NCBI GenBank assembly: GCA_963513935.1
Contig: OY740770.1
Coordinates: 88,509,267 to 88,573,266, forward strand
Reading direction: 5' to 3'
DNA from: Aphrophora alni
Taxonomy: Eukaryota > Arthropoda > Insecta > Hemiptera > Aphrophoridae
Length of the DNA stretch: 64,000 nucleotides
In this document: positions 35,353-46,700 of the stretch, piece after piece
Position numbering within the stretch: the stretch's first letter is position 1
Layout of the letters: every line of letters begins with the position of its first letter
The notes under the pieces: generated by a model
What the model was told of the DNA's origin: nothing
Seen by the model: the letters and a program-made list of their open reading frames with translations, nothing else
Databases searched by the model: none
Translations under genes and position numbers: made by a program

Positions 35353-38300
35353 TGAAACAAATTTTAACACATTTATAGTGTTAGGACCCAAATAGTATCA
35401 GGGTTTGGTGCAGAGGAGTGTACTTTACTTACATATACTGTATTATTTTATTTACATGTGCGGTAATATATTTCCTTTAAAAATATATATGACATATATG
35501 CCAACATGTCCTATTATGTTTTTGATACACTCAGTTACAAATTGTATGCATTGGTATGAATATATTGCAACAAGAAATCAAATAATACTTTTTTACCATT
35601 TTTATTTATTATATTGCCTTATAGTCTATTTTAGTGTAATAAATCAGAAATGTGACGATTCAGGCTTATCGATTACGATTAGTGCTGATTAAGTTATGTC
35701 AATGTTTGTTTTGAGAATTAGGAATAAATTGGTTTATAATAAATATAATAGTGTATTATGCAGTGTTAAATTGACTCAACTGTTATCATGTGCGACACTT
35801 AACAAAGATAGGCTTCAGTATTCTATCATGTAGAATAAAAGAGCAAACCTAGTAAATGTTATAGGGGCGGGGGACTAGTTGCACTTGAATTTGTTTACAA
35901 TAATTGTATGTTCTTTTCAGTGAGACCAAAAGTTTAAGATGTGAAAATACATCTTACTTCAAAAACTTGTCATTTAAACGCATTAATTACTTTCTCGTGT
36001 ATGAGTAGTATAAATTAGTGTATTTATATTTTATAGTATAATGAGTGTAAATTCCTTGTCTCCTTTGTCTGAAGTAAACGGAGAGCTTTCATAATCAGTG
36101 TAATATTATTTGATTTATTTTACAATCGGAAATGCATTGTCATACTAGAAACGTATCGTGTTCACCATTGTTTAAAAAAAAATTGTTACTGGCTTTATTT
36201 CCCGCATTTTATTCCTTTTTAAAAAAGATCTGTGTTAATTGTACAGCTTTGATTGACAGAAGAAAATAGATTTTTTTCTTCTTCATAATCAGTGTAATAT
36301 TCTTGAAATTTAATAAAATTAATAAATTTTGTAAATAAATTTAGGTAATTTACTATAATTATGTAATTCAATAAAACATAATAAAAAATGGTGTTAGTTG
36401 AGAAACGATATAACAAACAAATGTTTATAAAAGTATGGAGTAGGGACTCGGATTAAACTATCTTTGTATAACATATTTTTCAATGTCAAAACATTTGTCT
36501 TTCAAGTGAAGTTTTGTTTCAATTCTGTGAAACTAACAAAAGAGATAAAATAATGTGATAAAGATAGTAAAGTTTTAAATTTGATCCCTCCTTCCTAGAC
36601 ACAATAAACAAGCAAACCCTTATACCTGCTGAATCATTCTTATCACTATGTCTGTATTCAGTGTCTACACTACTTGATATCATCAGTACCCCTCCCCCCA
36701 CCTTTAGCCTGTTTGTACTTTAATATATAACACCTTAAGTGAAAAAGAAGAAAATGATGCGCCCTTAATAAAAAAAATTACATATTAGAAAATATTAACT
36801 TAAATTTAAAAAAAATATCTCTCCCCAAAAAAAATTAGACAAACCCTCCCCTTTTGTATAAATAAATATAAACTTAATCAAAATTACAATAATTATTTTT
36901 GTTTTACATAGATAAGATTATATATAATTTTATTTTAATCTTAACACAGATACATTCACAATGATATTAATATATATATATATTCGTTTTGTTTTGTTGG
37001 CCAACTAATAACACTTCAAGAATTTAAGTAAAAATTAATAATTAAATAATTTAAGAATTTGTAATAAAAGAATTTAAATATTTGAGACGTCTCACCAAAA
37101 AAAAATTATTAAATTTTGAAATAGGGTCAAAAAAATATCTATCCCATCCAATTACAAATTACATAAGTTACAAAATTATAAATTAATACACAGTTTTTTT
37201 TTTTTTTAAACACATGATTCAAATAGAGTTTTGAGTTCCTTTTTCAGATTTATAATAATTATCTATACATAGCCACTTTGATTTTTTAATTTTTTAAAGT
37301 TAATATTGCACATTCGTGGTTGATTTATGGAACCGCTGGTCGTCTTAATGTTTAGACTGGGTAGGTGATGCTATTTCCCCAGTTGTTGGACCAGTTCAAG
37401 ACGGCATAAATACAAGATTATTAGAGTTTGCACAAGTTCTTACATAACTTATTGATAATAAAAATCATGTTAAAAAAGGGCAAGTTGCAATGACTTTGAA
37501 GCTGTTTCACATAGGCTGTTAAAATGACTGTTTGTAATATAATAGTTAAATAGTTAGCATTTAGGTAAATCAGAATTAATTTTACATATTAATATTTAAA
37601 AGAACAAATTTTTTGTAGATACTAATTTTCAACTAAAACAGAGAAAAGAATTAAAACAATAGAAAAGCGCAAAACATGTTCAGAATTAATTTATACAAAA
37701 GAGATATGATAATTAACTCAGTTGACCACATTATTATAAATTTTTACTTTAACACGGGTAGAGCAAAGTATTTGTATCTGGTTTATGTGAAAAATGAAGT
37801 TTCCGTCTGGACCTCATTGCAAATAGAACAAGGAAAGAAGCTTGTCGACATGTAGAACACCATTTATCATTCCAATGCATTTCCTCTTTTTTTCTTTTTT
37901 TTTAAAAAGAAAAACTTTTAACATTTCAAGCTTTTAACACGCACATGAAAAAAAAAAAAAAAACTGCTATACATGACCGATACGGACGGCATATAGTAGC
38001 TCAATGTCAAGTCAAGGTCTAGTAGGTTGGACTACCTGTTGTAGATCCTTTATCTTGAAACAGCTATGACGTGGTTTGTATAAAGCCCGCCAGATAGGGT
38101 GAGGCGACACTGCTTGTATTAGTGGAATGTTCAAATTCAATTTGGTGGGATGTTAAGAAAGATTGTTTATTTAATTTATTTATTTATTATTTTTTTAAGA
38201 AGTATGTGGCGATTTTTCTAAGATCGCTACAACGTTTGGAAGGACAAGGAAAAGCTGTTGGTCACTAGATATGTTTGAAAAAGGACTCAACTAGCACAGA

Positions 38301-38819
38301 TAGAAATTCACAGGTCTATATTAAGAAGGTGAGCAGATTCTTGTATTTTTAACAAAAAGTTGTTAAATTTGCCAAATATTTGTCATTGCTCTGGTTTGAG
38401 GATTTAATAATCTGAATGTAACAGACTAAGTTTTATGTTAAAGTTCGATAAATTAACCATTTAGCAATGAAAGTCAGATGTCTAGGGAGTCAAGCATTTA
38501 CTAATAATATTAAGTAAGGATCATGTAAAGAAAATAATTGTTACATGATAGTGAGATCAATATAAATTATATAAAAGAAATTTGTTATTTAACAGATAAT
38601 CAATTATAAATTATTATTAAGAATTGTTTTGAACCACCGAGTGGGTTGTCGTATAATTCAATAATAATCCAGACGGGTTTTTATGTAAATCTATAAATAT
38701 AACTAATAATACAATTGCCTATACATTTACAAAACAAATTATTTGATTTGAACCCAACAAGGAGGAAATAAAGAATTTCTGGTTAGAAAGAACAATCATC
38801 AATTCCTAACAGTAACCTT
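35353..38819. other. Intergenic AT-rich DNA, nothing firm
   Basis: No gene motif was recognised. Small open frames (for example 35405-35692 and 36219-36416) look random. The left part of a hAT element may lie in 37300-38800, but no diagnostic block was found. Confidence 0.45.
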
Positions 38820-38955
38820 CTAACCATACCAGTTACTGTGGCAAGCTGTGAACGAAGCTTCATGAAGTTAAAATTGATAAAGACTTACGATCACAAATGA
38901 CACATTTGGAAATGTTAAGTTTCCTTGGAATTCTCTCCATAAAAAATGAAAAAAA
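38820..38955 (+). pseudogene. hAT transposase C-terminal (dimerisation) fragment
   Basis: The plus strand reads LTIPVTVASCERSFMKLKLI from about 38822. After a one-base frameshift near 38885 it reads LRSQMTHLEMLSFLGILSIK. The C-ERSFS/M-K-LK-IK-x-x-LRSQM order is the hAT dimerisation domain, which ends these transposases. It is a short dead remnant with no ends visible. Confidence 0.85.
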
Positions 38956-39589
38956 AAACAATGGCTGTCAACATGGAAGAGATTATTGACTGATTTATGT
39001 AATCAAAAACACGGAGAATCCCTATATAATGAGAAAAATAATGATTTTACTTAAACAGTGTTCTTTTTCTAATAATATATTTTAAACATAACATTATATT
39101 ATATTTCACTTACCTTAAGTTTAATGTAAAACTACATTAATGTTATATGATTTTTTAATTTCTAAACGTGTTTTCAAAAATTTGTGTTAGACGCAAATTT
39201 ACAATCATGTCGATATCTTAAATCATAACACTGTGGACTGTGTTTTAAAATTAATTTTAACCGTTCATGTCACTATTTATGTAAAAAAGTCTCATTACTC
39301 ATTAACAATTTATTTTGTTTTAAATTTTTATTTTATATAATAGCTTGGACAATCGTTATATGAAACATTGTAGATTCTGTTTTTTTTTTAGACAGGCCCA
39401 ATTCATTGTTGTTATGTCTGTTCAGTATGTGTTATAATTTGTTTGACGTTCTATTTCATTACATAAGGTCTTGTTATTACCTATTTGAATTCTATAGAAA
39501 CATTGGATTTCTTTTTCTTAGTATGAACTAGTTTCTTTTTAATCAATTTGTCAATCAGCGTACCTGTATAACCCTTAGGCAAGGCAATA
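38956..39589. other. Intergenic AT-rich DNA, nothing recognised
   Basis: Poly-A/T tracts only. Nothing coding. Confidence 0.5.
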
Positions 39590-40282
39590 CAGTAGAACCT
39601 CTGTTAACAGGCCTCGGATTAACCGGTCCTCGGATTAACCGGCCTATATCGTAGTGTACTGGTTGGATGAGAGTTTCCGAAAATAAATTGTAATTGAAAC
39701 ACCAAAGCGGCGGCGAGTCAAACGACTTTGTCGATATCGGTATCCCATTGTCGGCGGCACCAAAGCAGCGGCGAGTCAAACGACTTTGTCGATAGCGGTA
39801 TCCCATTGTCGGCGGCATAAAAACACCGCGGCATTGGCACCCGTCGGTATAACAGACTTACACAGACAAAAACGTTTGATGGGCCGCTTTTTTTCCACGA
39901 ATCAATTTAGTATAGCCTACATTATGGAAAATATAACATTTCTTTTCAGTTTTCTTGGAAGCGTGTGTTGGTTTCGTTTGAGACGCGGTTAAATGTGTCA
40001 AAAGACTTGACAGAGGGGAATCTGTAAAAAAGCTTTGTAGTGTTTAATTTTTTCATGTTTGATGTATAATATACATAACATAATACTGTATATACTATAC
40101 ATTTATGTACAATAAAATGAGTTGCAATAACATATTTATTGCATAATTCTTAGCGCTACCTAATTAAATAAGCTTTCTTTGAACGAAAACCGATTTTTCA
40201 CAGGAACCTCGGATTAACCGGTCAAACGGGCAACCGGCCCGGGTGTCAGTCCCGACTAGACCGGTTAAGAGAGGTTCTACTG
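39590..40282. mobile_element. pogo/Tigger-like MITE, 693 bp
   Basis: The left end CAGTAGAACCTCTGTTAACA and the reverse complement of the right end CAGTAGAACCTCTCTTAACC differ at 3 of the first 24 positions. Both are flanked by TA (39588-39589 and 40283-40284). Near each end are repeated CTCGGATTAACCGG words, at 39614, 39630 and 40206. A 58-bp tandem duplication occupies 39701-39816. No transposase remains. The ends start CAGTA, as in the element at 29186, but the rest of the end differs, so this is a separate family. Confidence 0.8.
39701..39816. repeat. 58-bp tandem duplication inside the MITE
   Basis: ACCAAAGCGGCGGCGAGTCA at 39701 recurs at 39759 with 2 differences over 58 bp. Confidence 0.9.
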
Positions 40283-40382
40283 TATGTTTAATTATGCTTA
40301 ATTCACGGTCTTAATAGAGTTTTTTTAAGGTGACAGATAGAAGGTGATGAACTAGGCTATTGTATCCTGGTTATGGATGGAA

Positions 40383-41015
40383 TAACTTGGTTAAATGTGT
40401 AGCCCGACCTTTAACACTAGAGTAGATTTGTAAATTGGGTTCCAAAATGCTTTAGTTTAATAATTAAAATATTTTGGTTAAATGTGTAGCCTGGCCTATT
40501 AGCACTGGAGTACATAAATAAATTGGGTTCTAAAACACTTTAAAATATCTTTGTTTAAAACCTGTAGACCAACCATTACCTCTGAAGTATATAGCCTACT
40601 ATAAATTGGGTTCTAAATGGCTTTAGTTTAATAATTAAAATATTTTGAAGGGTTGACTAGCCTGGCTTATTAGCACTTGGGTAGATAAATTAAATTCTAA
40701 AAAGCTTTAGTGGAGAATTTTACAATCTTGTTTAAATGTGTAGCCCGGCCTATCAGCACTGGGAGTCTGTACATAAATTTGGTTCTAAATAACTTGGTTA
40801 ATGTGTAGCCCGGCCTTTATCGTTTGAGCAGATATATAAATTGGGTTTTACAAATCTTTAAAATATTGTGGTTAAATATGTAACCCGTTCTTTAGTACAA
40901 AGTAGATATATAAATTAGGTTCTAAAAGGTATTAACTAATTAATTAAAATATCTTGGTTAAATGTGTAGTCCGGCTTATTAGCACTGGAATAGATATATA
41001 AATTAGGTTACAGCC
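40383..41015. repeat. Diverged satellite-like array, about 8 units of 65-100 bp
   Basis: Forms of TTGGTTAAATGTGTAGCCCG recur at about 40387, 40474, 40552, 40650, 40730, 40795, 40869 and 40953. Each is followed by a TTAGCACTGGAGTAGAT-like block and TAAATTGGGTTCTAAAA. Spacing varies through indels. Divergence is much higher than in the 93-bp array, so this one is old. Confidence 0.8.
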
Positions 41016-41427
41016 TAGGCCTACATAACCTGTGTAATCACATTTACTTACTGTCATATCTGTATTTAGAAATATCAATTCTGTTTTTCCATTGAATATA
41101 CATTTTGATACTGCGAACATAAAAGGAATATTTGGGATATCAGATTTGTTCGTAGTAGGCCTACAACAATACAGCTCTAGCAATGGTCAACATTTTATAT
41201 GTAGGCTCATTTTAGTTTAGAGGTAGTTGACATAAAAACAAAAGACAAAATTTATATCATTTCAGAATCTCTAATGATCTGAAAAGTATTGTTCAAATAA
41301 AGCCTTTTTTGTACCAAATGAAAAACCTAATTTTCTAAATTTCTTAATAATCATAGTTTTGTTTAACGTGTTGTGTAGATCAGTAACTTTCACATTTCAT
41401 CAAAGTTTCATCAAGAAAGTTATAAGC
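41016..41427. other. Intergenic, nothing recognised
   Basis: AT-rich DNA that supplies the BEL/Pao target site GATAT at 41428-41432. Confidence 0.6.
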
Positions 41428-41432
41428 GATAT

Positions 41433-42001
41433 TGTATAATACTTCCGGACCTTTGGATTGGTCGTTGGCTTCTAGCGACAAACCACGACACGTCCGATTG
41501 ATGTCGGGAGCGAACTAGAAAAAAGTAGTATGACTAGAGTTGTTACACCAGACGAGTCTAAAAGAGACAACACGTGGATTTTTCGCTCCGCAATTCCTTT
41601 CGTTTTTTTCCCCGCTAATTAACGCAGCAGTTTACTTTTAATTTAAATAAATATCACTTAATTCTTTTTCTATGTTATGTTACCTTTTATAAAATATTCA
41701 TCTTTGTGAAAGTATTAATTGTATTGTATGTGTAATATGGAAACTATATTATTTGTGTGAACTGTGCTTTATTATACAATATATGGTTACAAGTATCGGC
41801 CAAGAACAGTTGAAGTGCTATACAACGCCTCCCATGGACATTGGACACCGTGAGTACTCTAACATACAATTATTCTGTAGCTTAGATGAATATTAAAATT
41901 TCTTGTTATTTGCTTTCTCATTAAAAGCAGTGGTCCTCCGAGCCTATGTAAAACCTAATTTTTTTTATTACATTACCGAATATTACATAAATTTGTGAAC
42001 A
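41433..42001 (+). repeat. BEL/Pao 5' LTR, 569 bp
   Basis: It starts TGTATAATACTTCCGG and ends TTTGTGAACA. It differs from the 3' LTR at position 7 (A against G) and in AAACCTAA against AAACCCAA. TATAAAA at about 41687 is a candidate promoter element. A primer-site-like word, TGGTCCTCCGAGCC, occurs at 41931. Confidence 0.97.
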
Positions 42002-42004
42002 TTT

Positions 42005-42022
42005 TGGTCCTCCGGGCCCGAT
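42005..42022 (+). promoter_or_regulatory. Primer-binding site for minus-strand DNA synthesis
   Basis: TGGTCCTCCGGGCCCGAT starts 3 bp after the LTR and begins with TGG, the complement of a tRNA 3' CCA end. The first half resembles the complement of a tRNA-Tyr 3' end as I remember it from Drosophila. The primer tRNA is therefore only a guess. Confidence 0.7.
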
Positions 42023-42496
42023 ATACGATAAAAATGTACCTAGTTCATTTCATTCGTCGTATATGTTGAACCACGCTAGGATTCAGTTTATCAATTTTCA
42101 ATACTCCATATTGATCTTATCGATCGAATCCACTTTCGTCTGAACTTATTCAACTCTGCGCATGCCACATCAAACGCTACGATTGGCTGAAATTGTAAAC
42201 AACGTCAGCTGTGTTAAAACATAACCTGATTTCAAAACCAAGCATAATTTTTGTATCAACACTCATGATATTGAGTTATGAATCAATTTAATGCTGTTTA
42301 ACTAATTCAATGTGGTTAAACATTTTTCTTTTAAATAAATAAAAATTTAGTTGCTTTTAGAATTTATTAAAATTTACAATTTGAAAAACAAAATTCTTAA
42401 ATTTGGAATTTCTATCTTTGTTTTTTTAATTTTTGAATACGCTTCTGGTATTAGGCTTACAACCTAAAATTATTTTCTATCAATTTTTAAACAAAA

Positions 42497-43783
42497 ATGA
42501 TGCGTTACAAAGCTTTTACACGACAAGCTGAACTATTATCTAAAAGATTAGCTAAAATTAATACTGCGATAACGGAGATTGCAGAAGAATGTAAAGACAA
42601 TATACCGCAACAGACTGAACGGAAAGTTTTAGAATATCATGGTGAAGTATGCAGAAAATTTCTTGACTTCGAAACATGGGTTGACCGAGTCACAAACAAC
42701 GAAGAGATTTCAGACCAGGAACTCGATCAAATTAGCTCGGTGCAGGAAAATATATCTGAACTCGTAATTAACGCCAAAACTAACATTAAAACTTTAATGC
42801 CAAATATTGGTCAGGCAAATGAATTAAATCAAACCACTTCATCTCAAGTTTCTGAATTACACAAAACAGCGATAAAATTACCTAGATTGTCATTACCTCA
42901 TTTTAATGGCCTACTTTCTGATTGGTCAAATTTCTTTCACATTTTTTCAAACTCTATTCATCAAAATGATTCTTTAACTCCTGTTGAAAAATTTACATAT
43001 CTTTTGTCTTGTTTGCAAGGGGAACCATTGAACCTTGTCAAGTCCCTACCAATCAGTCCAGAAAATTATAGGATAGCTTGGGACACAATCTGTAGTCGTT
43101 ATCAAAACACTCGCCGCTTAGTTAATTTTCATATCAATAACATTATTGATCTACCTAATATAACGCATGCTACGCTTAAAAACATAAGACAATTTTTAGA
43201 CACATATTCTGAAAACAGTCAAGCCTTGTTCGCTCTTAAATACGACATCAGTAAAGAGTTAACCCTTTTAACTCTTTTACTACGCAAATTGGATTCATCT
43301 TCAAGAAAACGGTTTGAAAATCAACGTTCAATAGACCATAAATTACCTACAATTAAAGAACTTATCACATTCTTAGAAGCGGAATGTATTCATTTAGAAG
43401 ATTCAATTACAACCGCCTCTGGTTCACAGTTAAACACTGTCGTCAAACCTAACCTAACCTATTCTAGACCGCTCGTTACTCAACCTAAAGTACTACCATC
43501 TTCAAAACAAGTGTACACAGCGGTACCTTCTCACGCTTTATGTCCCTATTGTAATAAATCTGACCATAAGATTTATATGTGTTCTCCGTTCAAGGAACTA
43601 ACTGTCAACAAACGATTTGAATTCATTAAATCTAATCAGCATTGTTTCAACTGTTTAAGCGCATTACATTCAACTTCTCACTGCAAATCAACTAATACTT
43701 GTAACCACTGTAACCATAAACATCATACATTACTTCATTTTGATACACGCAAACCCAACGCACATGAAATTACCACAAGCTGA
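42497..43783 (+). CDS. gag: BEL/Pao gag, 428 residues
   Basis: It starts at ATG 42497 (a second ATG follows directly) and ends at TGA 43781-43783. The N-terminal third is helical and charged. Residues about 130-290 form the BEL/Pao gag domain (LPRLSLPHFNGLLSDWSNFF, FTYLLSCLQGEP). The C-terminus holds CCHC zinc knuckles: CPYCNKSDHKIYMC from residue 349 and CFNCLSALHSTSHC after it, with a third CNHCNHKHHTLLH block near the end. Gag packages the element RNA into virus-like particles. The pol frame continues directly after the stop. Confidence 0.95.
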   Translation: MMRYKAFTRQAELLSKRLAKINTAITEIAEECKDNIPQQTERKVLEYHGEVCRKFLDFETWVDRVTNNEEISDQELDQISSVQENISELVINAKTNIKTLMPNIGQANELNQTTSSQVSELHKTAIKLPRLSLPHFNGLLSDWSNFFHIFSNSIHQNDSLTPVEKFTYLLSCLQGEPLNLVKSLPISPENYRIAWDTICSRYQNTRRLVNFHINNIIDLPNITHATLKNIRQFLDTYSENSQALFALKYDISKELTLLTLLLRKLDSSSRKRFENQRSIDHKLPTIKELITFLEAECIHLEDSITTASGSQLNTVVKPNLTYSRPLVTQPKVLPSSKQVYTAVPSHALCPYCNKSDHKIYMCSPFKELTVNKRFEFIKSNQHCFNCLSALHSTSHCKSTNTCNHCNHKHHTLLHFDTRKPNAHEITTS

Positions 43784-43786
43784 CTA
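43781..43786 (+). promoter_or_regulatory. In-frame TGA CTA between gag and pol, readthrough candidate
   Basis: Codons run AGC TGA CTA TCT in the gag frame. The next stop in this frame is at 47762. UGA followed by CUA is the best-known leaky stop context. No in-frame ATG occurs between here and the protease active site. It may also be a disabling point mutation (for example CGA to TGA), since many BEL/Pao elements have one uninterrupted frame. Confidence 0.6.
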
Positions 43787-46700
43787 TCTAAGAATAAACA
43801 GACACATTTCAGTCCGCAATCTAAACATAACCTTCAACCTGTTAACAAAACACCAAATTATTATAGCATTTCTCATCAGGCAAGTGTTCCATTCAACAAT
43901 GATGGACTCTTTACTATATTAAGCACCGCTAAAATTTATTTAACCTGTAATACAAACAAATCTCTCGTTGTGACTGCATTACTCGACTCAGGTAGTCAAA
44001 TTTCACTAATTACGACCGACTGTGCTAACAGGTTAGGTCTATACATTAAACCATCTTCTATGCAATTAAATGGAATTTCTAATGTCTCTACAACAATAAG
44101 AGGCTTTGCTAAACTCAACATTTCTACACTAAGTGGTTATACACTTAAACACAATCACAATGTTATTGTTTTGGACAAAATCGCTTGTAATCTTCCTAAA
44201 TGGAAAAACACTTCACATCTACGTTCTAAATTGAAAAATTTAAAATTAGCAGACCCTAGGTTCAATAATCCAGATAAAATTGATTTTTTATTAGGCGCTG
44301 ACTTATATGCAAATGTAATTACAGGCCATAAAATTCATTTAGGCCACAATCTGCCTATCGCAATAGGAACCATTTTTGGTTACACACTAATTGGGTCAAT
44401 AAAAACCACTTTACTAAACAAAGCTCCTTTGTCGTTATTAGTAACACAGGACCTAGATCTTAGTAACATATTACAACAATTTTGGACTATTGAAGAACCT
44501 CCAGTCATAACTAAAACTTCTGTTGATGATCTGGAATGTGAAAACCATTACATTTCAACCATTTCTCGCAACAAAAATGGGCGTTACACTGCATCATTAC
44601 CATTTAAATCCAACCCACTTCTTTTAGGCAACTCGTTTGATCAAGCTAAGAGACGTTTCTTCGCTCTTGAAAAAACATTAAATTCTAACCATGAATTAAA
44701 AATCGCTTACACAGATTTTATGAACGACTATATAAAATCGGGTCACATGACCTTAATTGACGACTCTGTCTTAACCTCGCCAAACTATTTCTTACCACAT
44801 CACGCTGTTCATAAAGAACAAAGTTCTACAACCAAATTAAGAGTTGTTTTCGATGCTAGTACCAAAACTAGTAACGGTATATCTCTAAATGAAACTCTAC
44901 ATTGTGGTCCTAAACTCCAAAATGACATTTCCGATGTCATCTTTCAGTTTCGACGCTACAACATTGTCTTTTCATGTGACATACGCCAAATGTATCGCCA
45001 GATACAAATATCTCCAACCGATCAAAATTACCAGTTGATTCTTTGGAGAGAAAAATCTGATCTTCCGCTCGCAATATACAAATTAACTACTGTTACTTAC
45101 GGGGTTAAATCCGCACCTTATCTTGCAATACGCACGCTAAATCAATTAGCAGAGGACGAAGGTCCTAATTTTCCGCTCGCTTCACAAGTCATAAAACACA
45201 ACATTTATGTTGATGACATCGTCACAGGTGCTTGTGACATACCAAACGCGCTCAATTTACAACAAGAACTAATTTCTTTGTTGGACAAAGGCCAATTTCA
45301 GCTTCGAAAATGGTCGTCAAACGCTCCTGAACTCTTAAACGCAGTTCCCGCACCTGATAGAGAATCACCACTATACTTTAGATCTCCAGATCAACCTTTG
45401 TTCTCTATCTTAGGAATCAAATGGCTACCCATCTCAGATGAGTTCTCCTATGAAATGGATATTCCAAATCACGCTTTCACTAAACGCTCTGTCTTATCAA
45501 TCATAGCCCGCATTTATGATCCTTGTGGTTGGCTTACACCAATCACTTTTTACGCGAAGTGCTTACTTCAACGCTTATGGACCATGGGTCTAAGTTGGGA
45601 CGATCCTTTGCCCGACAACATCGGACAAGAATGGCAAGCTTTTACGATTGACGTACATTCTTTAAGCTCTATAAGAATACCACGCTGTCTTCAACTCAGC
45701 AACGCTCTTGACGTTCAACTTCACGGTTTCAGTGACGCTTCCGAACAAGGATACTCCGCTGTTGTCTACTTACGCACTACTGACGCTAACAACATAATAA
45801 AAACCATTATTTTGATCGCCAAATCAAAGGTGGCTCCTCTGAAGAGAATTTCGCTACCCCGCTTAGAATTGTGTGGTGCACATTTGCTCGCAAAATTAAT
45901 GCACTGCTGTATTAATTTAGTACAACCGCATCATCATATCAGTGTGACTCGCTGTTGGACTGATTCATCGGTAACTTTGGCATGGATTCAAACTTCATCA
46001 TACAAATTAAAAGTCTACGTCGCCAATAGAGTCAGCCAAATACAAGATTGGGTATCACCAGAACATTGGTCTCATGTCCCCTCTTGCTACAATCCAGCTG
46101 ATTGTGCCACGCGTAACATTTCTCCGTCTGCACTCATAAACCATCCTTTGTGGTGGTCGGGGCCAACTTGGCTAACATCTTCTACCCATGAGTGGCCAAA
46201 ATCACTGTTGCCGGTTATGGACACTTTGCCAGAAAGATGTAGTAACCCCCTCCACATTGGTATTGTTTCAACGACGACAGAATGGGACCTCTTAACACAC
46301 TACTCTAATTGGACGACTACGAAACGTATACTTGCTTACGTTATCAGATTTATAAACAACTGTAAAGACAAAATTAAAAATACAAAACCATTAACTGTTC
46401 AGGAACTAAAAACCGCTGAAATCAAAATTATAAAGCTGGTTCAACACCATAACTTTTCGGATGAAATTCAACTACTCAAAAATCATAAATCATGTACGAT
46501 GAAATTACAACGACTATCACCCTTTTTAGACACTAATCAGATTTTACGAGTTGGAGGAAGACTTCCACAATCTTCTCTTAACTATCACGCAATGCACCCA
46601 GTGATACTTCCCAAGAAACATCACATTACAACAATTATAATCCAGTACTATCACATCACGCATCTTCACGCAGGACCTCAGTTACTGCAATCGCTCATTT

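Noticed and set aside
39555..39992. Open frames on both strands in the MITE
   Set aside because: Produced by the GC-rich 58-bp duplication. No recognised protein.
43970..43972. GTG as a separate start for pol
   Set aside because: GTG initiation is not expected here. The frame is open back to the gag stop, so this codon only encodes Val within the polyprotein.
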